A stretch of DNA of 64,000 nucleotides from Spongilla lacustris. Its lineage: Eukaryota > Porifera > Demospongiae > Spongillida > Spongillidae. The stretch's first letter is position 1. Every line of letters begins with the position of its first letter. Both the position numbers and the translations under genes were made by a program. A model generated the notes under the pieces. The model did not search any database. It saw only the letters and a program-made list of their open reading frames with translations, and had not been told where the DNA came from. The stretch lies in NCBI GenBank assembly GCA_949361645.1, contig OX442416.1, positions 19,789,530-19,853,529 on the forward strand, given 5' to 3'. Shown piece by piece: positions 1-10,500 of the stretch.

Positions 1-138
1 ACGAAGCGCAATGATGCATACTGGCTCCATGGAGGCATCCAGGCAATAAGAAGATCTTGCCGTTATACAACACCAGGCCGGGCAGATACCACCATTCCTC
101 CCTTGCCCTCGTCACCTAGCACTTCCTCCTCCACTTGA
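1..138 (+). CDS. Possible C-terminal end of an unidentified gene (partial)
   Basis: An open frame enters from the left edge and runs 45 codons to a TGA. It begins TKRNDAYWLHGGIQAIRR and ends in a Ser/Thr/Pro-rich tail (PPLPSSPSTSSST), which looks like a natural protein C terminus. No domain is recognised and the upstream exon lies outside the window, so this could also be a chance open frame. AT-rich sequence follows the stop. Confidence 0.25.
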   Translation, partial: TKRNDAYWLHGGIQAIRRSCRYTTPGRADTTIPPLPSSPSTSSST

Positions 139-1149
139 ATGTATTGCATGATTTTGTACTGTGTGTTCTTCGTGTTTCATAACCACTACATATTCTGTGA
201 TGTATTAACCATTTCTGATTGACCAAGGATATTCGTGTCATCCATTACGAAGATACAAAGCAACAAAGTGCACGTTTCCAACTCAATTCGCGCCATTAGA
301 TGTGCATTATCATTCTGTTCTCAGAAGTCAACTACTTCCTTACCCTCCCCCCCCCACCACCACCAATCATCATGATTTGCTGAAGATATGCTAGGTAAAC
401 AATTATGGCGACACTAGTGAATACGAGCAACAGCAAGCAAATCATATAGCAGAGAGAGGATAGGATTACAGCAGACAGCTGTAGAATGGACCCCACAACT
501 GACATACTGTAGACAGTTTAAATCATGAACTAGGCCTACATGTGTATGTCAAGGTGGCAGTGAAGCTACATGTATGCGACATCAGAGGTATGTGCATGAG
601 CACAGTTTCATCATAGTAGAGGCCTAGCGCTAGAGTCCACTACCTTGCCCATGTCAGTCTCCGTTGCTAGGTAGCAGAGGAGCCCTGTCACCTGTGAGCA
701 TTTGCAGTACCAATGTGCAAACCGATTTTGAAGGTATTTGAAACCATTGCCTAATATGTTTTTGTTGAAATATTGTCAATCCTAAACGTATGGGTGTTAG
801 GGTATTGCTAAGCATTAACACAGATACACATCTGACCTGAGATCATTTTGGGTGTAAATTGTGTGAGGATGCGTATTGTCTGCTGCCATTTTGACGATCC
901 AGCAAGTCATGATAGGATGTATGGGACATGACTTGTCTTGTCTAATTCTCTGACTTGTCCTTAAAAGGCTCGTTTCACACACATTTTAGATCAGCTGAAA
1001 TCACCACTTGCCTGTCAAAAATGGCAGCAGATCCTTATGAATAATTAGATCCACAATATGTAAGTGCATGTAGTCCCGTGATCGAATAATGGCATGCACA
1101 CATCAGACCACCTTACCCATTACGTGTACATTGTACATGTATGACATAC
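139..1149. other. Non-coding or intronic stretch, nothing recognised
   Basis: No coding frame, RNA gene or clear transposon is visible. If the minus-strand exon at 1150-1312 is real, this stretch is its first intron. It has a short C-run near 347 and scattered TACATG motifs. Confidence 0.4.
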
Positions 1150-1312
1150 CTTTGAGTGACCTTAACGCTTTTCGCCGAGTTAGCACATTCAGGACTCCGC
1201 CAATATCGTTGTCTTTTATCAGCCTTTCCTTTTCAGGATCTGCTTTAGGGCTTTGTAGCTCACTCGGGCTGAATCTAAACTGCGGGTTGGGGGGTGGGGC
1301 TACTTCAACCAT
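1150..1312 (-). CDS. Probable first coding exon of a minus-strand gene (partial)
   Basis: On the minus strand an ATG at 1312 opens a 54-codon frame that starts MVEVAPPPNPQFRFSPSELQ. It contains EKERLIKDNDIGGVLNVL and then a basic stretch, RRKALRSLK. The frame meets a good splice donor (AAAG then GTATGT) at 1150/1149 and would leave the exon in phase 1. The residue mix looks like real protein. The LIKDNDIGGVLNVL piece recalls the first helix pair of an ankyrin or other helical-repeat protein, but that is only a resemblance. The following exons would lie at lower coordinates; none was identified with confidence. Confidence 0.35.
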
Positions 1313-1458
1313 AATCTATGCAATGTACATGTAAGAGGACTAAACGTAGTACTATCTCCTTCGTCCCCCAGTCTCCCGTACGTGGAGATCTACATGTAGG
1401 TTATACATGTAACCCTCCCAATAAACAAATCCCTTTGATATTATTACCTCAACGAAAC

Positions 1459-1802
1459 GAAGTCCACCATCGAATCGATAGACAAATCATTTCTATAAAC
1501 CCTAAACCCTAAACCAGCTAGCGGGCGAACAGCAGGGTGGCGGCCACCCTAAGTCACTACTTCCGGCCGGAGCACACCACCAGCGCGGGGGAACGATCCG
1601 CTAGCTGGAGGCTGGTGGTAGCGAGATAGTGTGAGAGAGTGTGTGAGTTGAGGATACACAAATACGCGTGAAGCCTGTTGCATAGAAAGTACCTATGCCC
1701 CGGGAGTAGTAGTGACTTAGGGTGGCAGCCACCCTACTGGGCTTAGGGTTTAGGGTTAAATAGGCCTAGAGATGATTTGTCTATCTACTCGATGGACTTA
1801 GA
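1459..1802. mobile_element. Foldback/MITE-like element with ~100-bp inverted arms containing CCCTAAA
   Basis: The left arm (about 1459-1560) and right arm (about 1700-1802) are imperfect reverse complements. Both share GATAGACAAATCAT, two to three CCCTAAA units, a GGGTGGC/GCCACCCT block and AAGTCACTACT. The centre is unrelated GC-rich sequence. There is no ORF, so it is non-autonomous. The target-site duplication could not be fixed. The CCCTAAA units are internal to the arms and are not a telomere. Confidence 0.6.
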
Positions 1803-2344
1803 GAACCGAGATCTACACCACAACAAAATAGTCTGGTTAACACCGCCCCTATGGACCATTCTAGGTTAGGAAACAACCTTTCGTCGTAGTAGGCCAACGG
1901 CTCGTACGATGTAATAGACTCCAAAAGGCCAAGTGCGCCCCAATAGCATTAATAATACATTATTAATAACCTCTAAGAATGAAAGCAGAGGCACGAGTTA
2001 CAAATGCGCATGCGTATGATTGGATCACTAAAATCGATTATAGCTTTAGTTTGGCATGACTTTATGTAAAGCCGATGGCCTTACCTAACTTCTCTGCCAT
2101 GCAGACTTACAACTAATCAATTATAAACCGAAAATAGTAATACATATTAATAAATTAATTAGCCGTTTTAATAACGCGATAAATCTCTAAAGTGTCTAGT
2201 GAGTTTAACGGTGAAATCAGAATTTTTTTATCACAATTCTAAGTCGAGTTATGCACTGATGTCCACAATTTCTCGACATGTACTACATGTACATGCATAC
2301 AAATTGTACCCTCCATGTTGACTGAAGTATTGTACCTACTCCAG
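1803..2344. other. Non-coding, AT-rich; start of ankyrin-type intron
   Basis: Nothing coding was recognised. From about 2280 the sequence becomes the standard ankyrin-array intron end (TACATG motifs, then TGACTGAAGTATTGTACC, then CAG), leading into the exon at 2345. Confidence 0.4.
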
Positions 2345-3288
2345 CATGGTGATACTCCATTACACTTGGCTGCAAGGGAAGGTCATACTATTTTTGTGGA
2401 ACATCTCCTTTCCACTCGTGGTATTGATATGAACATTAAGAATAAGGTAAGTTGGTCAACTGAATGTTAATAAGCTAGATATACACTGTTATACTGAGGA
2501 AGTGTACCTGACATACATGTAGCAAGCCACTACATATTTTGGTTCAAATGATAAATATGCAGCACTATTGCAAAATTGTTCTATTATTACCACACTGATC
2601 AGATGATGGATACATTTTGTACTAAACTTAGTGGAATAAATGCAATCTGATTGGCCATGCAGTGTTCGTACATCTACGTTACCACACAGGTCCTTAACCA
2701 CCAAGCTCACTCTGCAGTGTGCACGTGCATGTCCAAAAATGGTGTCACATTGCTCCATGGTGATGCCATCTGTCACATGTCATTTTCCTTCTGTAGCAGC
2801 AAACAACAAAACTGAACAACTCACTTTTGTTTTTACAGATCCTATGTTGTCTGTGGCATATGGGGTGGGGTGGGTGGAGGGTGGGGGAGTAAACAATGCC
2901 AGTGTGCCGCTATTTTGAATCCACCATTGGTATTCATGTTCACATCCCATCAATTACTCTGGGGTCCTGTCAATTTGGTATTGTTCTGACAAATTGTTTA
3001 TCTGTGATGTACACGTCAAAATCCTCCTCCATTTATGTTTGTGTGTATTTCAATTTGAGGCTTCATGTTTGAAGGGGCCATGTTGATGATGTCATTGTGT
3101 ACATTGTACCCACCATGTTGACTGAAGTATTCTACCCACTCCAGATTGGTGAAACTGCATTACGCCTTACTCCTGGTGATACTCCATTACGCTATGCTGC
3201 AAGGAGAGGTTTTACTACTTGCATTGAACATCTCCTTTCCACTCCGGGTTTTGATGTGGATAATGCATTTAAGACAATTTATTATTAA
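2345..3288 (+). CDS. 3' end of an ankyrin-repeat gene (two exons seen)
   Basis: Exon 2345-2446 (102 nt) encodes one ankyrin repeat (starts HGDTPLHLAAREGHT, ends in NIKNK) between a CAG acceptor and a GTAAGT donor, phase 0. The terminal exon 3145-3288 carries a doubled repeat start (IGETALRL, then GDTPLRYAARRG), continues through CIEHLLSTPGFDVD and ends AFKTIYY-stop. This terminal type recurs at 21652, 26880 and 31026. Ankyrin repeats make protein-protein contacts; no other domain is visible. No first exon is seen upstream in the window, so this is either a fragment or a gene whose start is unrecognised. The intron and 3' flank closely resemble those around the exon at 31026, which suggests a segmental copy. 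Confidence 0.6.
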
Positions 3289-4974
3289 TTACTGGTATTA
3301 TTATTAATGTATTAGATGTTATGTGTTCCCATTTTTGCAGTTATCAATTTATTACATTTGATATCACTAACTTTGATTTCATGTCCACTTTTAAGCTCAT
3401 GTACGTCACATCACACCTCCGGCCCAACAACAAATCAGAGTCTTGAACTTCAATGAATTTCATTAATGACCCACGGTAGAATGGTCAGTAATTTGACAAG
3501 TAAATAAAAACATTCTCTATGAATACGTTTGTGGTGTACATGTATAGGATTTGAAGGCTATAATAACATTTATGGTCCCCTTAACTTGCAACTGGTTAGG
3601 GCAAATGCCACCTCCATCCTGGGCTGGATAATGACCCCACCTTACTGATTTGTTGTATGTCTCATATCTGTGCGTCACGGCTGTTTCATTCCATTGAAAA
3701 GTTGGACATTAGGTCTCGTCCCCATCCCCTGCTTGGAGACAGGCAACTGAACCCTAGTTACCGCATGGCACTGGAATGTGGCTTATCCTTCTTTATCCGT
3801 ACAACGTAAGCTCACTTTGAATCGATATATCAGTCAGGCGTCCTTCGAGGACTAAAACAGTATAAGTTTCGTCTTTGTTGTATTTACATACGCGCGAAGA
3901 GAGGGCCGAGACTACATGCGCTTTATTTTGAGTTGTTAGTGTCAATAGGCTTTTTTGATAAATCCGCCCGGCCAAATGAAAAAACTCTTTTAGAAACGTG
4001 TACTCAAGAGACGGCTGTATTTGTTTCTGTTTAGGGTGTAACGGGGCTTATTTTCTGCGCGTCGTGCCAACGCTTTGAAAAGGGCAGATTTTTTTTACGT
4101 AGCGAAGTGGTCCTCTCATATCGTATATATGCGAAACACACATAGGCCCTACTAGTATGCTTGGAAAACAAAAATCACACACTTTTCTTTGCATTTTCTA
4201 TTTCGACTTAGCTTTTCTGGCCTCAAAGACTCCAGTTTGGAAACACACTGACTCACACTCAGGCGTACTATAGCCCGACCTTCGGCCTTCGGGCTACGCC
4301 TAATAATTAAGTGTCCTTGGGCAGTTGGCCATACTCATATGTCCTGTACGACTGATTGAAATGGTTGTGTGCTTCGTTCCCTCATTAGCCCAAAGCCTGC
4401 ATGCATTCATGATTGCACATGACCACCCATGGTGATCGAGTAGGTGCATGTTTACTGTCCTTTTCATGCTAGGAGCCTGTTCTATGGCTTTACCATACAC
4501 CTGTATACAATTTCTTTACTGCTGCTTCTTGTACTTGCACGCTCTGGAGGAATATCAAACTTCTTGCTCACAAAGAGCTATCAAAAAATCCTATCCAGAA
4601 GTATAGGAGGATGGAAATGAGCCAGGCTCTTTTGGGGGCCATGCACCAATTGATGCCAATGGAGAGTGGGTCTGACTGACACAAATATCGATGACGGGGG
4701 TGGTCTGCCTCAACTTGCATATTAAGTTGTTCAGACATGTAATCTTCTTGAGAGCCCAATTGTTCTCAATTGTTCAACTGGCTCCAAAGCCACCTCATCC
4801 CAGGTCCCCAGACAACCCCTCATCCTAACTTTTTATCTTTTTTCAGTCAATTTATCTGAATTGTCACTAAATATGTATGGTACATGTGTATGTATTATAT
4901 GTTTTGTTTGTGTTGAAAATTATTAACATGTTACATGAGTAGCATGTACACCCTACATATATATAGGTCCTACT
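3289..4974. other. 3' flank and intergenic DNA, no gene recognised
   Basis: The first 250 bp repeat the 3' flank found after the other terminal ankyrin exons (block ending CCATTTTTGCAG near 3340, then TTCATGTCCACTTT). A GC-rich hairpin (AGCCCGA/TCGGGCT arms) lies near 4272-4296. No convincing coding exon was seen. Confidence 0.4.
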
Positions 4975-4981
4975 CACACTG

Positions 4982-5090
4982 ACAGTGGAGTGGGCTCAGG
5001 TGAAGGTGTACCAAGGCCACAGGGATGGGGTGATGCAAGTGGCTTACTCCAAACATGGAGCACCTGTGATATGGAGCACGTCTGGAGGCA
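4982..5090 (+). pseudogene. WD40 blade fragment, WDR37-like (inverted relative to its partners)
   Basis: The plus-strand frame reads VEWAQVKVYQGHRDGVMQ, then VAYSKHG and VIWSTSGG. The GHRDG signature with a preceding Q-V-K-x-Y matches the first blade that I recall from WDR37. The expected following blade lies on the other strand at 5650-5793, so this piece has been inverted. It is therefore read as part of a broken WD40 gene. Confidence 0.45.
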
Positions 5091-5248
5091 TCTTTGTTCA
5101 TCACACTACCACACCTCCCCCCCTACACAATGACATACAGTGCTAGGCACAGTTTTCGTAGTATCCATGGTGACAGATCCCTCCCATCCCTCACATAACC
5201 ACTCCACCCAAGATGTTCTATACAGTACCACCCGATCACCACACCCAC

Positions 5249-5345
5249 CTTCACAGTATGGTCATCTGATCCACTGATGACATTGTCCTTCTGACTGAAC
5301 ACAGCTGTATTGACAGCCTTGGAGTGACCTTGAAACGCATTCACC
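5249..5345 (-). pseudogene. WDR37: WD40 blade exon, WDR37-like fragment
   Basis: The minus-strand frame reads [18 protein letters not shown], then [13 protein letters not shown], and stops at a plausible donor (GAAG then GTGGGT). The FQGH, GDNVxSGSDDxTVKV series is the pattern I recall for a late WDR37 blade. On the minus strand it lies downstream of the 5650-5793 blade, which is the expected order, but the intermediate blades are missing. Confidence 0.45.
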
Positions 5346-5649
5346 AAGTGGAGGGTGTCTACTGAGCAAGCAGTTGTTTTTTTTTCTTTTTCCCTCCTTG
5401 GATATCACATGGGTATTTGATTTGAGGTTTTTATATCCATGTTCCAATCCCCTCTCATTTTACCTCACACCCCAACCATCAAGAAGGGTATTGATGAATA
5501 TGCTTGTTTCCCTCCACCAAACCATACATACAGCAGTCCTTTTGTTGTCTGAAGATACCACAGGGTATGAAAGTTGAGCACTGTATTCATAATGCTGTGT
5601 TGTTAATCATCAAGACTAGGTTGCCATGATAGCACAGACAAGGGAGGCA

Positions 5650-5793
5650 GGTACATGTACCTCCACATGTGCCCAAGGCAGTCACCTGACACGGTGCAGG
5701 CCAACGCCTTCTTCTGGTGGAAGGAGATGAAGTTCACTGCACCACTGTGGCCACTGTACTTGAGGAATGGGCTTGAGAGCTGTGCCATCTGTG
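5650..5793 (-). pseudogene. WDR37: WD40 blade fragment, WDR37-like
   Basis: The minus-strand frame contains FLKYSGHSGAVNFISFHQKK, then ALACTVSGDCLGHMWRY. This follows the GHxGxVNxIxFHP...LALTxSGDxxxHIWRY blade that I recall from WDR37, with degenerate positions (for example the usual D-Q-T is D-C-L). Missing blades and the inverted piece at 4982 indicate a rearranged pseudogene, although a divergent live gene with unseen exons cannot be excluded. Confidence 0.45.
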
Positions 5794-5870
5794 AGGGGGT
5801 GTGAGGGATCAGCGAGGGGAGCATATCATGGAGGAGGGAGGGAGTACAAACAAATGATGTTGTACCTTCA

Positions 5871-5891
5871 CACACACACACACACACACAC
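5871..5891. repeat. (CA)n microsatellite
   Basis: About ten CA dinucleotides in a row. Confidence 0.9.
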
Positions 5892-7140
5892 CTTCTGTTG
5901 TTGTACACAAGCAAACACACTTTCCTACGACACCAATTTTATTTTAGTTATCTTGTTAGTATCACATTCAAAAAACATTGGGCCACAAACACAGTAATAA
6001 CATTTACAGCCAGTTAAAATTTTGGCTCTGGGTGCCAATTCGAGGGCTTCCAATGTTCTTCATAGTACATATACATGTAAATAGAGGTACAATGATAACC
6101 CCATGCATGCTGTTCTTGAAGACAGTTCAAGAGAAGAATGCTACATAAACTAATTATCGGAAGTAGTACAACTATTCAAATTCCTTCCAACACTGCATCA
6201 ACTGTTACCGAGGTCATATGCTAGGTGTGCACAATTTTGATGTGGGAGAAACTCTAATGGAAGTGGTGATCAGCAACTGACAGTTTGTACACTTGAATAG
6301 ATGTAAATTGTACGATGTCGATGGTACCGGTACCATGTACATAATTATATACCCACTCGGCACCCAAAGAGTTAAAGGCAATGCTACAGTTGTGTCCAGT
6401 GATGTAAAATCACAAGCTTGCTACACAGTAGACTCAAGTACCGCTCACTGGTTATTGAATTTCAATCACACTATAGTTGGGCGTGACCCGACCTTTGCGT
6501 TTAGTCGCCCAACTACAAACACACCAAAATTAATACAATGCAGCAGGATAAATGAATGCGGACAATACATATCTGCAAAAGTAATACTAATCTCGACCCC
6601 AGCCTGTTATGTAGCGGTGATGTAATTCATCACGAGACTACCCTCTATTGCATGCATGCTCAATAATCAGGTCCAGGGAGAAGTTCAAATTTCCTTAAAT
6701 TCCAAGTCATGTTTGGGCATTTATGTACACGAGCATGCTCCTGCTTCCCTGCTTCCAGGTTGTATAGATAAGATCCAGTGCCTCCCATATAGGCGATGTC
6801 AAAGGGAGAGAATGCATATAATTCCGTTTAAATATTCATACCATGAAATGCATGGTGTCAGTACTCACTGTAAGAAATAAAGAAATAAATCAAACAAGGC
6901 TAGTTAGTTACATGTAGTTCCACAGTTATTGACTCCTATAGTGTCTTAAAATTAAGGATGAGTTTTATTTGTTTTATTCTAAAATAAAATAAATATATTA
7001 ACACCAGGCTAAGCTTACTGTGTGCATCAAAATTAGCCGGGCTACGCCCAACAAATTCATTCTTTATATCTTAAAGTATGTTTTCTGTGTTTTTTATGTA
7101 CTAGCATATGTCGAAGGCAACATAATGAAGTCTTTTTTAA
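5892..7140. other. Non-coding stretch, nothing recognised
   Basis: No coding exon, RNA gene or complete repeat was recognised; TACATG motifs are scattered. Several short frames are open by chance. Confidence 0.4.
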
Positions 7141-7145
7141 ATCAA

Positions 7146-7172
7146 ACGAAATACTCCCCCCCCCCCCCCCCC
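7146..7172. repeat. Poly-C tract
   Basis: An uninterrupted run of cytosines of about 25 nt, about 10 bp before the conserved promoter-like block of ankyrin gene A. Confidence 0.85.
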
Positions 7173-7182
7173 ATAATCTTGT

Positions 7183-7440
7183 ATCCGCCCCCGATCGGAC
7201 GATTTGGACTGCTGTGTTAGCGCGCCCCTATGGAAAGACGATGTACGCCAGGCTTAAGAAGACTTTAGGATTCGGTACGATATTTGACTTGCGCGTATGA
7301 TGTACGTACATGTAGGCATATAAATTGATGTATCGTGGTGGGGAGTTGTACGCAGTATACCCCATCTAGCTATAGGCCTAGCAGTTTTCGTAGCACCTAG
7401 TCGTGTTCACGTATACATACTCCTTGTACGTAAAGTGAAT
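7183..7440 (+). promoter_or_regulatory. Conserved upstream region of ankyrin gene A
   Basis: This block is clearly similar to 41785-42020 upstream of gene B. Both share ATCCGCCCCCGATCGGAC, the GGTACGATATT and GCGCGTATGATGTA stretches, and GTTTTCGTAGCACCTAGTCG about 180 bp before the first ankyrin exon. Conservation upstream of two paralogous first exons suggests a promoter or 5' UTR, although it may only reflect the shared duplication. No canonical TATA box is evident. Confidence 0.4.
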
Positions 7441-7583
7441 ATGATCCCTAGTATGCTTTCTAAGCTTCACAATATGAAAAAGGTATTGTTATACACTACT
7501 GTGTATATAGAAGTTATTGCGTATACGTGTGTACAACGTCTCAATACGCAGTGTTGTACACCGCTAATTGATGTTATACACCA

Positions 7584-10500
7584 ATGTATAACAGCCCTTT
7601 TTACACGGTGTCAGATGGAGAACAGAAGCTTAGAGATGCGGCAGAGAGAGGTGATATTGGCGAGGTGGCGAGGTTGATCGAAAGTGGAGTATCTGTAAAT
7701 TCAACTCGTCGGGTAAGCAGTAATTGTACATGTACATGTGTATGTTGTTCTCTGCCTATTGCCATCAAATCCTATATTATATACCGACATACATGTACAG
7801 AATTTTCCATTAACATCCGAGGCAGAATAAATTAGAATTAGAACATGAGGGAGGGGAGTGGCCATGCCTGAGGGTTATGTCAAGGCTGTACATTTTGCTA
7901 CCTGAACCTTGCAATGAAGAAATAAATGTTGGTCCAAAACAAATAACACCAATAAACTCCTTCCGTTGATTAAGGATTATAATAAATTCATAGAAATATC
8001 GTACATCAGTTATTAAATAATTATATTTATGTGTGTAATTCAGCGTATGATTGAGGGGGCCATGTTGATGACAATGTAAATTTGTATGCATTGTACCCAC
8101 CTAGGGTGGTGATACTCCATTACACCTTGCTGCCATGGGAGGCCATACCACTTGTGTGGAATATCTACTTTCCACTCCTGGTATTGATGTGAACAATCAG
8201 AATAAGGTGAGCTCGTCTATATATGCAGTCTTAGAGAGTTGTACTACTATGTTTGTATGCATTTCGAGCTGATAAACTTAGTCCGAATAATTTTCTAAAA
8301 TGTCAGTTCAACAAAATAGCAAAGTCATTCGATTCTCTCAGAACCTGTGCTAATGATCAAGTAATGATGATATGTATGGTGTTGAACACTATCCTGTATA
8401 TGGAGGGTGATGTAAAAAACAAGACCATAGAGCAGCTGCTTCTGAGCCTACACACAAAGAGCAATGTGTCCCTGCCAGCCAATTCAATGTTACTGTATAT
8501 CAGTGAATTATACAACTTCACAGCCTCGCATATTGTTAAGTCTGGGCACTAGTGCCCAGCCTTTACCCTTGGGCCCCAGCTAGGCTAGGAGGAAGGGAGT
8601 ATGAATAACATAGACTGTACCTTCACCTCCTAGCCTGCTGCCATGTAGAGACCTTCACCTCCTAGCCTGCTGCCATGTGGAAACATTCACCTCCTAGCCT
8701 GCTCCATGTAGAGACCTTCACCTCCTAGCCTGCTCCATGTGGAGACCTTCACCTCCTAGCCTGCTGCCATGTGGAGACCTTCACCTCCTAGCCTGCTCCA
8801 TGTGGAGGCCTTCACCTCCTAGCCTGCTCCATGTGGAGACCTTCACCTCCTAGCCTGCTCCATGTAGAGACCTTCACCTCCTAGGAGACCTTCACCTCCT
8901 AGCCTGCTGCCATGTGGAGACCTTCACCTCCTAGCCTGCTGCCATGTGGAACCTTCACCTCCTAGCCTGCTCCCACCACGTCCTCTCACCAAAACCTCCA
9001 TCTTTGTATCCACTACATCCATACATGTATTTAAAAATATGACCTTCATGTATGCCACATATTATCAAGGAGTATCCGACAAAAATGATGTTCAATTTTC
9101 TTTTACCAAGTTAATTAATGATGTTGTGTAGAAATAGTGGCTTGATGCACAGATCCAATTCCCATAATCATGGCTTAAATGGTTCAAAAGGTAGCCACCC
9201 TTATTTTTAGCTCTACAATGAAACATACTTGCAACGTATGTTAACATAAATATTGAAATAAGTGTAATGACTAGCTTTTTTTGTCCTGCATCAGTAAGGA
9301 TTTTGTTTTAGTATTCATTTGGATGTAGTATTCAAAATACGAATTTTGATGATCTAAGTGAAATGAGTGAAATTCTAATTCTAATTCTAACGGTTTGTGC
9401 TCTCATAATTTCTACACGGCAATATTAATGTTACATACAGTCTTGGGTGTTTTAAGGTACAAGTATGCAGGTATATTTGTGTTAAAATAATCTTCATACT
9501 GACATACTTTGACAACTTTGCTTTTTACTGGAAAAGTTAGCAGTGGTGTTTGTAGAGCCATACTGTTTAACTGCAATCATATGGCATTAAGACAATTTAT
9601 TGATTCATGTAATGTTCAGAAATTGTGAGCTAGGCTTATTTGGCTATACAGCAATCTCAGATGCATTATTTGAAAAAAATTGTGAATAATATTAGAATAC
9701 TTGCCAATCAAGGTTTATGGGCTCTCTTTGGAAAAGTGTCATGCGATGAAATGTACCAAATGATGCACCTTTGTATCAATACCAAAACGCAGAGACAGTA
9801 TAAACCTAACCCTAAAAAGTGGCTCAACTAACCCACTCCTCCCCTATCATTTTTGGAAGTAAGATGTGGAACACTGTACATGCTGGGGGCATTTATTGGC
9901 TTTATGGTGAGCTCAAGTCAGTCTAGGCATTGGTGCACACAGGCCAGCTGCTTTTTATTTTTGAGTCAATTTTGTGTGGCAGTTGTTAATTTCAGAAGTC
10001 ACCATTGCCCTTGACAGTTTTCAGATGAACAGATTACGTAGGACCTTAAATTAACTCATATTGCTGCCTTATGAATATGGTCTGATCCCCAGACAAGAGC
10101 AGTAGATCTAAATTTATTTTAACCAATTTAAATACCTTAACCTTGTATGTATGGAATTGGCTCCTGGCAAAAGATATGTGGTGTTTGAACCCAACAAGAT
10201 ATTATTGGCACAGTATCAGTTAGTATCAGTTTGAAAAATGTTAGCTGCCTTCACAAATCTGTTCCTGTATTCGAACATGAGTGAGGGCTATGCCTGAGGG
10301 CCATGCTGGTCAAGGCTGTTAATTTAGCTACCTGCACTTTGAAAGAATGTTCCATTGTCCCAAAAAAAATTTGTTTGAAGAGGCCATGTTGATTACCATG
10401 TACATGGTAGATCATAGCCCACCATGTTGACTGAACTTTTGTACCCATGCACTCCATGTAGGAAGGTAATACTCCATTACACCTTGCTGCACAGGGAGGT

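Noticed and set aside
1495..1760. Telomere repeats (CCCTAAA/TTAGGG-like)
   Set aside because: Only two or three units per side, in opposite orientations inside the arms of a foldback element.
6293..6625. A 110-codon plus-strand frame
   Set aside because: No motif, no homologous copy, no splice context; composition like neighbouring non-coding DNA.
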